DNA of 64,000 nt from positions 35,006 through 99,005 of the forward strand of contig CAYSPJ010000004.1 of the NCBI GenBank assembly GCA_964432875.1. Reading direction: 5' to 3'. Source of the stretch: JACJYE01 sp964432875. GTDB taxonomy: Bacteria; Bacteroidota; Bacteroidia; Chitinophagales; Saprospiraceae. Below, piece after piece: positions 1-8,452 of this stretch. The notes beneath the pieces were generated by a model. That model did no database searches and was not told the origin of the DNA. It worked only from the letters and a program-made list of their open reading frames with translations. Every line of letters begins with the position of its first letter. Position 1 is the first letter of the stretch. The translations under genes and the position numbers were made by a program.

Positions 1-167
1 CGGTCGTACTGCGGGGTATTGGCTGCTCCGATAAGGCTGTCGCGGATGAAGAAATTGGCGTTAGTTTCCAGGTTGCCTGATATCCGGCCGCTGTTTTCCT
101 GGGCGGTAAGCTGCCCGCTCAAGCCAAGAGAAAGGGCGAAGAAGAAGAGTACTTTCAGGTTTTTCAT
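1..167 (-). CDS. DUF6029-like protein, N-terminal fragment (cut by window edge)
   Basis: Only the first 55 or so codons are present; the rest lies to the left of the window. The visible part starts with a lipophilic signal peptide (MKNLKVLFFFALSLGLSG, cleavage near LTAQ) and continues with SGRISGNLETNANFF and RDSLIGAANTP. That pattern, signal peptide then a G-N-x-x-x-N strand and a D-S-L-I-G-A motif, is what I remember from the start of DUF6029 outer-membrane-type proteins of Bacteroidota. The gene is divergent from the TlpA-like thioredoxin gene at 450, and in this phylum these families often sit together, which fits an envelope/redox locus. Family assignment from 55 residues is tentative. 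Confidence 0.55.
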   Translation of the reverse strand, partial: MKNLKVLFFFALSLGLSGQLTAQENSGRISGNLETNANFFIRDSLIGAANTPQYD

Positions 168-449
168 TTTTAAATTTCCGTTAAGGCCCATGCAACAAGG
201 CAGCCAGTAAAGCATATTTGCACTATCTTTGATGCGTTACTATTTTTCCCTGTTCTACGTCAAAAGCGGCGTGTGGTTACTTAAGGCAGCAAAATTTGCG
301 GCAATTTAAGCCAATTGTCAATGAAGTTATGCAAAATTAGTCAAACTGTTAACATTTTTCGCTTTGCTGCTGCGGGCATTTCAGCCTGAAGGAGAGGCAG
401 GATTTCAAACGGCATATATTCATCATTATAATAAACAAGCACAACGAAC

Positions 450-944
450 ATGAAAATGAGTTCTTCCCTGGCCACTGGCCTGTTGTTGTTTCTAGCTCAG
501 CTGGCATTTGGCCAGAAAAACCTGCCTTCGGTGGAAGTAAAAACCCTGGACGGGCAAACTATGGATATTCAGGAATTTGGAAAGAATGGCAAAATCACGG
601 TCATCAGCTTTTGGGCTACTTGGTGCTCTCCGTGCAAAAAGGAGTTGGATGCCATCGCCAACCTGTACGAGGAGTGGCAGGAGGCTTATGATATGGAATT
701 GGTGGCGATCACTATCGATACTCAGCGTGCCTTGGCCAAGGTGAAGCCCATGGTCGAGTCCAGTGGATGGCCCTACATCATCTTATCCGATGTAAACCAG
801 CAATTGCGCAATTCCCTGAATTTTCAAACTATCCCGCAGACCTTCCTCCTGGATAAGGATGGCAACATCGTATATGCCCACTCTGGCTACGTGCCTGGAG
901 ATGAGTACGAACTAGAAAAGAAAATCAAGGAATTGGTTAAGTAG
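450..944 (+). CDS. TlpA/ResA-type periplasmic thioredoxin
   Basis: A 164-residue exported thiol-disulfide oxidoreductase. Residues 1-21 form a signal peptide ending AFG. The thioredoxin fold follows, with the catalytic motif WCSPC at residues 58-62 (preceded by SFWAT) and the cis-proline loop TIPQTFLLD with Pro129. TlpA/ResA proteins are reductants of periplasmic cysteines, often in cytochrome c maturation or in reduction of outer-membrane proteins. No cytochrome maturation gene is beside it, so the substrate is unknown. It is divergent from the DUF6029-like fragment. No clear Shine-Dalgarno site is present, as is normal in Bacteroidota. Family assignment is secure; physiological role is inferred. 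Confidence 0.9.
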   Translation: MKMSSSLATGLLLFLAQLAFGQKNLPSVEVKTLDGQTMDIQEFGKNGKITVISFWATWCSPCKKELDAIANLYEEWQEAYDMELVAITIDTQRALAKVKPMVESSGWPYIILSDVNQQLRNSLNFQTIPQTFLLDKDGNIVYAHSGYVPGDEYELEKKIKELVK

Positions 945-1085
945 CGCCAGTCCATTTCGGCGTAAAAGAAGATTTCTGGGGCGAGCGCAACGCAGCTATT
1001 AGGCTATAAAGGCCGACAGCACCAAGTAGATATTATACAGAGTTGCGGGAGAAGGAAACCACAAGGCTTGGTGAAGTAGTAGTAT

Positions 1086-1877
1086 TTACAAATTGCTGCT
1101 GGCAATAAGCAAGGCGACAGTCGGCTCGGCGCTACCTCCTTCGGGCTCGATAGTGATGTTGAGGCTTTCCGCTGCGTTAATGAAGGCTACTTCGTGCAGC
1201 TCTGGTTTATGAGCATTGATCAGGCCCATATTGACCATCTCACCATGTACGTCAGCCCATATCTGATAAGTTTTACCGGCCGGCGGCGGCGGAAGGCCTG
1301 CGGGGTTTACGTAGGCCCGGCGGTGCGTTTCATTCCAAAAAACAGTGGCAGTAGCAGCTGGCAGCAGTTGGTTGCCGGGGAGTTGGATGGGTAGCGTCTG
1401 TTTATCTGCCAGGAAGGCGTATAGCTCCTGGAGCCTGGTGTGTTCAGCTTGTTGGCGGCCGCAGTCTTCTTTCAGTGCATGATATTCGGATGACAACTGC
1501 TGGTATTGCTGATCGGAGGCTACTTTTCCCTGGTAAAAGGAAAGGGCCAAAAAAGAGGCCAAAGCCAACAGGGCCAGGCTGGCGGGCAATAATAGGCGGG
1601 AGGGGCGAGGGCTTGCGGCCGCAGAGCGGCCAGGCTGGCGCTTTGGCGTTTCACCGGTTTGTTCCTTTGCGCGGGCCCTTAGCTCTGCCGCAGGCAGCAA
1701 GGCATATTGCAGGGCATAGTGTTTCATTGATTCGCGCAGCTTGTCCATCTCATCCTGGATTTCAGGATAGGCCTCGGCATGACGCTCAACCTCGTAGCTT
1801 TCTTCTTCATCGGTCAGGCCCAGCACATATTGCTCCAACAGCCCTGTTTTTATAAACCGCTCCTTATCCATCTTCAT
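1086..1877 (-). CDS. Anti-sigma factor, RskA-like
   Basis: A 263-residue single-pass membrane protein. Residues about 1-50 (ERFIKTGLLEQYVLGLTDEEE) form the short N-terminal anti-sigma segment typical of RskA/RsiK-like proteins. A Pro/Arg-rich linker is followed by one transmembrane helix at about residues 94-115 (LLLPASLALLALASFLALSF). A short coiled-coil stretch then leads to the RskA C-terminal domain, recognisable by YQIWADVHGEMVNMG and the closing EGG..PTVALLIAS. The frame stays open to 2021, but I place the start at the ATG at 1877 because MKMDKERFIKTGLLEQYVLG matches family N-termini and the longer form would overlap the next gene's leader. Anti-sigma factors normally follow an ECF sigma gene; none is adjacent here. 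Confidence 0.82.
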   Translation of the reverse strand: MKMDKERFIKTGLLEQYVLGLTDEEESYEVERHAEAYPEIQDEMDKLRESMKHYALQYALLPAAELRARAKEQTGETPKRQPGRSAAASPRPSRLLLPASLALLALASFLALSFYQGKVASDQQYQQLSSEYHALKEDCGRQQAEHTRLQELYAFLADKQTLPIQLPGNQLLPAATATVFWNETHRRAYVNPAGLPPPPAGKTYQIWADVHGEMVNMGLINAHKPELHEVAFINAAESLNITIEPEGGSAEPTVALLIASSNL

Positions 1878-2031
1878 ATTGTGGTCGTGATAACTTATGC
1901 AGCCTAACAGTGCGATGTTAGTTTTGTTCAGGCAGAATGTCGCCAATTTACCTTTCGGGCATTGCGCAAGCATTTGACGCTGTGATGGGTAATCTTTTCG
2001 TTTGCCGTGTTGTTTCATCAAAAAAGGAAAA

Positions 2032-3018
2032 ATGATGAAGCTGAAAATAGCTGCCTACAGTTTGCTTTCCATGCTTGCGCTCACCCTCTTCTCCTGCCAG
2101 CCCACACCGCAGGCCGATCAGAAGGCGATAGCTGGCGCTGAAACCAAGCCAGTGCAAAATGCGAGCTTTTACTTCGAGGCGCCATCGCCTGGCTTGAGCC
2201 CTTATTGGTACGAAGGCACGGCGGAAATCAGCCGATATGCTCTACAACAAAACCGCTATGCCGATCTGCACCCGGGCGAAGTGGTCGCGATTTTCGTCAC
2301 CGAAGATTTCCTGACCGATAAGCAGGTGAAAAACGACAACTATGCTAACCCCAACAGCATCCCCATCCTCAAATTGAACCTGCTGAGCCGATTTACGACG
2401 GGTTTGTATGACTATTCTATCATGCGCTCCATTTTCACGCCGGCAAACTCAAAAACGCACCCTCAAACCTTGAAAGTGACCCTCGCCAGCCAGGATTGGT
2501 GTGGGCAGAGCTTCATGCAGCTCAATTTCCGGGATGGGCGTTACCGCTGCAGCACCTTTTCCTATTTTGAAAACGAGGCAGATACCCAGGCCGATATGCC
2601 TTATGCCATTCTGGAAGATGAGCTATTCAACCGCATCCGCATGAACCCGGATGGCTTGCCAACGGGCCAGCTTGCAATGCTGCCTAGTACGGCGATATTG
2701 CGCTTGCTTCACCTGCCTTGTGAACCCCAGCAGGTAGAGGCCAGCTTGGGAGATTATGTGGGCAGCGACTTCAAAGGAGCTAACTTGCGGGCCTATACCA
2801 TAGAATATCCTCTCCTGAAACGCAGCCTGCAAATCGTCTTCCAAGCCGAAGCCCCTTATCTGATTGAGGGCTGGACGGATGCTTATCCATCTATTTCTGA
2901 TCAAAAACAGCGAACCACCATCGCCCGGCGTACCAAAACGATCAAAAGCAAGTACTGGCAGCTGCACGGCCTGGAAGATGTCGGCCTGCGCAAAGAGCTT
3001 GGGTTGGATGTGTTTTAA
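2032..3018 (+). CDS. Conserved lipoprotein (family often mislabelled septum formation inhibitor Maf)
   Basis: A 328-residue lipoprotein. A purine-rich site AAAGGAAA lies just before the ATG at 2032. The signal peptide ends in lipobox FSC within LALTLFSCQ, so Cys would be lipidated at about residue 22. The mature protein has landmarks FYFEAPSPG, SPYWYEGTAEIS, VVAIFVTEDFLTDKQVK, NDNYANPNSIPILKLN and QDWCGQSFMQLN. I recognise these from a Bacteroidota lipoprotein family commonly annotated as septum formation inhibitor Maf; there is no Maf nucleotide pyrophosphatase motif here and the function is unknown. It starts head-to-head with the anti-sigma gene, leaving only about 150 bp for two promoters. 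Confidence 0.8.
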   Translation: MMKLKIAAYSLLSMLALTLFSCQPTPQADQKAIAGAETKPVQNASFYFEAPSPGLSPYWYEGTAEISRYALQQNRYADLHPGEVVAIFVTEDFLTDKQVKNDNYANPNSIPILKLNLLSRFTTGLYDYSIMRSIFTPANSKTHPQTLKVTLASQDWCGQSFMQLNFRDGRYRCSTFSYFENEADTQADMPYAILEDELFNRIRMNPDGLPTGQLAMLPSTAILRLLHLPCEPQQVEASLGDYVGSDFKGANLRAYTIEYPLLKRSLQIVFQAEAPYLIEGWTDAYPSISDQKQRTTIARRTKTIKSKYWQLHGLEDVGLRKELGLDVF

Positions 3019-3046
3019 AGGCTAAATCCGCCTCGTTTTGATGAAG

Positions 3047-3065
3047 TTTTCCACAATGTGGAAAA
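3047..3065. repeat. 9-bp inverted repeat TTTTCCACA/TGTGGAAAA
   Basis: Two perfect 9-bp arms separated by one base lie 29 bp after the lipoprotein stop codon. The arm TTTTCCACA is one base from the DnaA box consensus TTATCCACA. With a one-base centre it is more likely a dimeric protein site than a hairpin. No dnaA, dnaN or clustered additional boxes are nearby, so an origin is not supported. Confidence 0.45.
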
Positions 3066-3120
3066 AAACATGCCTTAAAGTTATACAAGCAATTACCGCT
3101 TTTTCCTACCTTGCCGCCCT

Positions 3121-3146
3121 TAGCGTTCAAGAGCGCTATTTTTTTT
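3121..3146 (+). terminator. Probable intrinsic terminator
   Basis: Stem TAGCG (3121-3125) pairs with CGCTA (3134-3138) around an 8-nt loop and is followed directly by eight T residues. It lies about 100 bp downstream of the lipoprotein gene ending at 3018. The stem is short, so strength is uncertain. Confidence 0.5.
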
Positions 3147-3287
3147 CTCCCATGAAGCATATCCATTAAGGATCAGACGCCCTTTTATATTGGTGTTTAG
3201 GTCCCTTTGCCGGTAGTCCTGGCAGCCGAATCAGCAATAGCATTTATCGGCAAGAAACGAAACCTGTTGTTCACCAAACACACCTGT

Positions 3288-4151
3288 ATGGGACGCGTAC
3301 TATTACGCCTGGTTGTTTTTTTAATTGCTTCAAGCGCCTTTACCTTTGCTAACGGCGCAAATTTCGGCCACGGTATCCCCTTGCGGGACAGCATGAGCCA
3401 ACCTCCGGCGGTAACCATCCCGTTGCGGTACGATGAGCACCGCGATTTCATTGAAATGGATTTAGGCATTGAGGCCTATGCGTTCAGCCTGGAAGAAGAA
3501 CTGGATGTGTTGGCTACCCATCGCCTGGGCTTGCAATATATGCTCAAGCCTTTAGATATAGCAACCAGCGAGGACGCAACCCTAGATTTCAAACACTTCC
3601 TGCTCACTGCGGCCCACGAATTCGAGCAGCGGCGCATCCTCTACCGCTCTATCCCCTTGAGCGACTGCTCCGGTATGTTCCACCGCCTGTTGCAAGAAAT
3701 GAAAGATGCTTTCCCGGATTATCGCTATCCCGAAGTAAGCGAAGCGCGCTCTTCTCGGGCCCTGGCCCAGTGGTACCACAACCAGGATGCCTTGACTATT
3801 ATTAGTGATGCGGCCAAGAGCGGCAGCCTGATCAAGCCCGGAGCAGTCATGTTTTTTGGGCAAAGCGGTAAGAAATATACCAAACCTACCATCGAGCAGC
3901 TCGTCATCGCTGGTGCCGGCATCCAGCACATCGGCACCGTGGTGGATGTAGAATACAACGAAGAAGGCGAACTAATCAGCTATACGATGTTTCACGCCCG
4001 CGGCAAGGGCAAAATTGCCAGCAAAACGAAACACTATCTTCAGCGCCCCGGCAACCCTACGCTGCCTGCCTTTGGCAATTGGCGACAGCAGTGGGTTGCT
4101 GTGGCCAACATCGCGACGGTGGCCCCTGAAGCGCAGCTGGCAGCGAAATAA
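3288..4151 (+). CDS. Secreted NlpC/P60-like cysteine peptidase
   Basis: A 287-residue exported protein. The start at 3288 (MGRVLLRLVVFLIASSAFTF) gives a proper Sec signal peptide; upstream codons in the same frame would bury it. The NlpC/P60 signature is visible: nucleophile motif DCSGMF with Cys127, motif IQHIGTVV with His214, and FHARGK with His236 as the third residue. The segment SGSLIKPGAVMFFG resembles the conserved KPGDLIFF stretch of this fold. Such enzymes usually cut the D-Glu-mDAP bond of peptidoglycan stem peptides. About 120 residues precede the domain and have no recognisable fold. It stands alone, with no overlap with its neighbours. Confidence 0.72.
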   Translation: MGRVLLRLVVFLIASSAFTFANGANFGHGIPLRDSMSQPPAVTIPLRYDEHRDFIEMDLGIEAYAFSLEEELDVLATHRLGLQYMLKPLDIATSEDATLDFKHFLLTAAHEFEQRRILYRSIPLSDCSGMFHRLLQEMKDAFPDYRYPEVSEARSSRALAQWYHNQDALTIISDAAKSGSLIKPGAVMFFGQSGKKYTKPTIEQLVIAGAGIQHIGTVVDVEYNEEGELISYTMFHARGKGKIASKTKHYLQRPGNPTLPAFGNWRQQWVAVANIATVAPEAQLAAK

Positions 4152-4393
4152 GCATCTTTATTGCAAGGCCATTTATCATAGCCTTCGTGTCCGCCTTTAT
4201 GGTCTGACCGCTGCATCCTCTTAAGTCCAAGCAATCGACTGAATAGACAGACACACCCTGGCAAGGAAGGAAGGGGCATTAGTTGCCAAATCCCGCCTTA
4301 TATGCCCTGCTTTAGTATTTATCAACATTTTAAGCACGCATATTTCACTATGCGGCGAAAAGTTGCGAACTTGGCAGTCCTGAAGCCTTGACT

Positions 4394-4972
4394 ATGCAAT
4401 CTCGATTATTTGATATAGAAACAGCCCTCGTCGCCCCACTTACGCTCATCCGCCGCTATCGTGAAGGAGATGGGGCGGCGCTTCACGAACTTATCCAAGA
4501 TAACCAAAGCCGCCTGCACAGCTATTTCCCGCAAATCCTGGAAGCGGTGCGCGACAAGGAAAGCGCTGAACGCTTTGTGCGCCAATGCCTGGCCGACTGG
4601 CTCCTACAGCGGGAATACACTTTTGGGCTATGGCACTCGAAGAGCGCCGTCATGATTGGGATGATCCGCATTTTTCAGATCGACTGGCAGCTGCCTAAAG
4701 GCGAGCTCGCCTTCTTCATCGATAAAGAATATGCCGGGAAGGGTTTAATGACGGACTCTCTGCGGCCCACTTTACGCTTTGCCTTTCACCAACTGCAAAT
4801 CGAAAAGCTCGCGATTAGGGTGACGATGGATAATGTGGCTGCGCAGCGCCTGGCCCGCAAGTGCGCGTTCCGCCGCGAAGGCGATCTGCGGGATGACTTC
4901 CGCTTCCCCGAAGGCGAGCTATCTGATACGATGCTCTTTGGCCTGACCCGGGCGGAGTTTCTGGGGGTTTGA
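4394..4972 (+). CDS. GNAT acetyltransferase, RimJ/RimL type
   Basis: A 192-residue cytosolic N-acetyltransferase. The core shows RRYREGDGAALHELIQDN at the N-terminus (RimJ/RimL start pattern), VMIGMIRIFQID (strand before the acetyl-CoA site), the helix following LAFFIDKEYAGKGLMTDSL, where Y-A-G-K-G-L-M is the pyrophosphate-binding loop, and the closing KLAIRVTMDN..AQRLARKCAFRREGDLRD. RimJ/RimL proteins acetylate ribosomal protein N-termini, but many homologues act on small amines or antibiotics, so the substrate is open. I chose the ATG at 4394 over a TTG two codons earlier. Confidence 0.85.
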   Translation: MQSRLFDIETALVAPLTLIRRYREGDGAALHELIQDNQSRLHSYFPQILEAVRDKESAERFVRQCLADWLLQREYTFGLWHSKSAVMIGMIRIFQIDWQLPKGELAFFIDKEYAGKGLMTDSLRPTLRFAFHQLQIEKLAIRVTMDNVAAQRLARKCAFRREGDLRDDFRFPEGELSDTMLFGLTRAEFLGV

Positions 4973-5063
4973 TTTATTCACGGCTGCCGCGGGCATGTAA
5001 CAATCAATCACCTTTTGCGTACCTTAAGGAATAGTCTTATATCACTACATAAACACATTGACA

Positions 5064-8000
5064 ATGGCTGCCGTACCCACTTTAGCTGCCGAAGCAATCA
5101 TCTTGTCTATCAACTCTGCCATCAAGCTGAGCCATAATATCCGGCGGGCTTATGCCCACAGCATCCGTTCAAAGGCGCTGGTGTTGCCTCTGCCCGATTT
5201 CAACCCCAACATCAACCTCGATACTGTTATCAACTTTTTTGAAAGGCATCCCAGCTATCTCAACCAAATGGAGCGCCTGGAGGAATTGCATGAAAAAGCC
5301 GATCGCGGCACCAGTTTCAGCACGGCAGAACGAGAAGAATACCTGGAGTACTACCGGGCTTTCCACGCCTTGGAACAGGGTGACGCGCCGCCAATGGAAA
5401 TGAATGAGGTTGATTTGGTGAACCTCTTTAAAATCCGCCAGTGGGAAAAAGGCAAAGCCCCGGCTAATGTGCTGCAATTAGTAGCCGGCACATTAGTGGA
5501 GATTGGCATCGACTATTTTACTCAGGTGCCCGGCGCGCTCAATATGGAGTCGGCCCAGGGCCGTGTGCTCTACCACTTCCTCGGCGCTTTTGATGAGATA
5601 GATTTCGCCGATAACCCAGACATTAAAAAAGACCTCAGTTTCAGCGGGAAGCTCCTGCCCCGCCTGTTTGCTGCCGGCGCCGAATCGGTGGCCAGCCTGA
5701 GCGCAGAGATTGCTAGCGACGAAAAAGTGCAGGCGTTTATCAAGGCTACAGCCAAAGGCATCGCCAACGACATATACGGGCGTGCCAGCGGCATGGGGGC
5801 TATACAAAGAGACGAGGCAGTACAGTGGGGCCAGATGGTGCTGCGCAGCATGGTCAGCAATGCGGGGCAGTACGTCTTCCAGGCACCGCAGTCCTTATTC
5901 GGTACCAATCAGGCCGTCTCCCAAATTATCGAATCCAGTGGCCTGGCTTTGCTCGATGCCATCCTGGATGACGATTCGGATAAAATCGCTTTCCGCAAGG
6001 CCCTAAGCCCCGATTTGCTCGATCAGATGGCTCGCGCTACCCTGTCCGTCGTAGCCGAACACCCCAACGTACTAAGCGGGCAGCGGGGCATCAAAGAAAT
6101 CATTAGCGGTGTGGCTTCAGCGGTACAGCAAGAGGAATTCCTCAAGCAAGGCTTCCTGCCCGAGCTGACCCGCATCGTGCTGGAGCAATCGGCCGGACGG
6201 CTAGAGCTGCTCTGGCGGGAAACGCCCAACGGAGCCGAACACCTGCTGGTATCGGCGCTCAGCCAGGTGCTGAGTGCCTTGTCGGAAAAGCAAGGCGATG
6301 CCCCCTGGAGGCCGATGCTCACCAAAACCCACCTCCTGGGCATCGTGGAAGAACTAGTGGACGACGTAGCTCACAACCCCGCCTGGATTACCGACGGAGT
6401 GCGCGGCCAATCGGCCCTGGCCGAAGTGCTGGAGGCTACTTTCAGCGCTCTGCGCACCCTACCCAAAGGGGAGCGCCTCAATGCCGAGGTATTCCGCTGG
6501 CTCATCCGCCACAATATGCAGACGGCGCTGACTAGCCACCGGATACTGGACAAGGTGCATTGGGGGAGTGAGCAGGAAGAGACAGTCATTCTGACCAAAG
6601 CACTGGAGATGGCCTTTACCTTTGTCTTCCCCCAAGACACGCCCCCCGCCCTAAACCGCATGGAATTGCTGACCGAACTCCTGGAATATACTTCGGAAAC
6701 CATCCTGCGCCAGCATCCCAACCGCAACGGCCTCATCTTGCTCGACCTCGTGCTGTTCAATAGCGGCATTAATTATAGCCGGGGCTTTGATGCCGGGCTT
6801 GCCAACCAGTTTGCCGATGCGGCCCTGGCTGCCCTGGCCAGCCAGCCCGAGCTGGCGGCCAAGCCCGAAGCCCTCCGCCATATCCTGGCGGGCGTAGCAG
6901 GCGCGCTGGACAGTGCCAAGCTGAAGCAGCCTGGACTAATTCCCCGCTTGGTACAGCTCGTGCTGCAAAATACCGCGCTCAATGCCCATCTGGTCGTCGG
7001 CGCGGAGCAGGGCCAACCCAAACACTTGCTGGTCACTGCTCTGGAACAAATCCTGTCCAGCCTGGCAGCTACCGATGGTAGCGGGCGCTGGAAGCCCGGC
7101 ATCACGCCCGCCCAGGTAGGAAGCCTCATCGAGCGCTTGCTGGACGAGACGGTGCGCCACCCGTTCTGGATTACTTCAAAAGTCAATCAAGATTCCCTAC
7201 TGGCGGAAGTGTTGGATACGGCCTTCCAGGCTCTAAGCGCGATACCCCAACAGGAGCGGCTAACCCCCGAAACCTTCGATACGCTGATACAACTGAGCTT
7301 ACGCGCTGCAGCTTCCAGCCCTCGCGTGTTGCAAAAAGTACATTTTGCCGATGACGAACAGGAAAAGGGCATCCTGCTGCGGGCGTTAGAGCTGGTTTTT
7401 GCTTTTGTCTATGCTAAAGATAGCGACTCGGGCTACCGCCTTTACCTCTTGTCCGATTTGTTGGACTACATCCTCGAAGTCTTGATGAGCAATCACCCCG
7501 ACAAAAAAGGGCTGATACTGGCAGATCTAATCCTGTTCGAACAAAATGGCATCGATTATGCCCTAGGCTTCCGGCCCGAGCTGGCCAATCAATTGGCGGA
7601 TTCCGCCCTGCGGGTACTGGCGCATCATCCAGAATTAGCGGTGCATGACCAGGCGCTGCGGCATATCGTTACAGATGTGGCGGGGGCGCTCCAAGCTTCC
7701 GGCCTACAGCAGCCAGGCCTGTTGCCAGAGTTAGTCCGTTTAACGCTAGATAGTACTGCCGGGCATCTGGACCTGCTCTGGGATGTGGAAAAAACGGACT
7801 CCAAACATCTGCTGACCCTAGCCGTGGGGCAGGTGCTGAAGGCAATCGCTCAGCCTGCACCAGCTGGCAAGTGGAGGCCGCGGCTTTCCAACGAGCAGGT
7901 GTTGGAGATTACCGGGCTGGTCTATGATACCGTTTTGGAAAACCCGCAGTGGGTTAGAGAAAAACCGTTGTTATTCCTGATGATGGAGGCTGTATTCCTG

Positions 8001-8399
8001 GCATTGCAGGGGGTGCCGGCAACTTTCAAGCTACCCTATGTCCTTTTGCGCGACCTCATCGACGGGGTCCTGGAAGCAGCCAATCGGCAGCGGGAATTGC
8101 TCGTTCCCATCCAAACCGCTGATGGCATCAAGCAACTGCGGCTGCAGTACGCCCTGGAAGGCTTTGTCGTTGTGCTCTTCCACGAAAATGGCGATGAGGA
8201 AGCTGCCTGGCAGCTATCACAAGGACATATCGTGAACCTACTGGCTGACTACTATCTGGCTTACCTGAGCGGCACCCCAGCCCAGCAAAAGGACTTGGAT
8301 AAGGCACAGGGGCAAATCCGCAAAGCCCTTGAGTTGTGGAAGAAAGACTATAGCCAAAGCTTGGCTGTTATTTTGGACAAGCTTGGGCAGTTGGTGTAG
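5064..8399 (+). CDS. Large helical protein with three ~262-residue tandem repeats, unknown function
   Basis: A 1,111-residue protein I do not recognise. The N-terminus (AAVPTLAAEAIILSINSAIKL) is hydrophobic but has no positive n-region or cleavage site, so a Sec signal is not evident. Residues about 1-310 are unique, possibly including a degenerate repeat (about 190-300). Three tandem units start near residues 314, 577 and 838. Shared landmarks are xELANQ.AD.AL..LA..PELA, ALRHI...VAGAL, KHLL..AL.Q.L, W(R/K)P, a Trp motif (NPAWITD, HPFWITSK, NPQWVREK) and LAEVLE.TF.AL. Unit 3 loses similarity in its last third. It appears all-helical, so a HEAT/ARM-like solenoid is plausible (inference). It lies 53 bp before a lipoprotein gene in the same direction, probably co-transcribed. 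I chose ATG 5064 over TTG 5058. Confidence 0.8.
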   Translation: MAAVPTLAAEAIILSINSAIKLSHNIRRAYAHSIRSKALVLPLPDFNPNINLDTVINFFERHPSYLNQMERLEELHEKADRGTSFSTAEREEYLEYYRAFHALEQGDAPPMEMNEVDLVNLFKIRQWEKGKAPANVLQLVAGTLVEIGIDYFTQVPGALNMESAQGRVLYHFLGAFDEIDFADNPDIKKDLSFSGKLLPRLFAAGAESVASLSAEIASDEKVQAFIKATAKGIANDIYGRASGMGAIQRDEAVQWGQMVLRSMVSNAGQYVFQAPQSLFGTNQAVSQIIESSGLALLDAILDDDSDKIAFRKALSPDLLDQMARATLSVVAEHPNVLSGQRGIKEIISGVASAVQQEEFLKQGFLPELTRIVLEQSAGRLELLWRETPNGAEHLLVSALSQVLSALSEKQGDAPWRPMLTKTHLLGIVEELVDDVAHNPAWITDGVRGQSALAEVLEATFSALRTLPKGERLNAEVFRWLIRHNMQTALTSHRILDKVHWGSEQEETVILTKALEMAFTFVFPQDTPPALNRMELLTELLEYTSETILRQHPNRNGLILLDLVLFNSGINYSRGFDAGLANQFADAALAALASQPELAAKPEALRHILAGVAGALDSAKLKQPGLIPRLVQLVLQNTALNAHLVVGAEQGQPKHLLVTALEQILSSLAATDGSGRWKPGITPAQVGSLIERLLDETVRHPFWITSKVNQDSLLAEVLDTAFQALSAIPQQERLTPETFDTLIQLSLRAAASSPRVLQKVHFADDEQEKGILLRALELVFAFVYAKDSDSGYRLYLLSDLLDYILEVLMSNHPDKKGLILADLILFEQNGIDYALGFRPELANQLADSALRVLAHHPELAVHDQALRHIVTDVAGALQASGLQQPGLLPELVRLTLDSTAGHLDLLWDVEKTDSKHLLTLAVGQVLKAIAQPAPAGKWRPRLSNEQVLEITGLVYDTVLENPQWVREKPLLFLMMEAVFLALQGVPATFKLPYVLLRDLIDGVLEAANRQRELLVPIQTADGIKQLRLQYALEGFVVVLFHENGDEEAAWQLSQGHIVNLLADYYLAYLSGTPAQQKDLDKAQGQIRKALELWKKDYSQSLAVILDKLGQLV
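6003..8290 (+). repeat. Three tandem coding repeats of about 785 bp
   Basis: Within the large helical protein gene, units begin near 6003, 6792 and 7575 and encode about 263, 261 and 240 residues. Similarity is clear at protein level (for example GLANQFADAALAALASQPEL against ELANQLADSALRVLAHHPEL) but modest at DNA level, so the duplications are old and under selection rather than recent. Confidence 0.8.
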
Positions 8400-8452
8400 G
8401 GGGAAGTTCAATTTAAGGCAGCTTCAAATCATAAACATCAAAACATAACACC

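Noticed and set aside
3019..3287. Replication origin
   Set aside because: Two DnaA-box-like sequences occur, but there is no box cluster, no dnaA/dnaN and no marked AT-rich unwinding region.
4152..4393. Small gene in the gap before the GNAT gene
   Set aside because: Short open frames here extend the neighbouring gene's shadow frames and have no signal, hydrophobic segment or family-like sequence.
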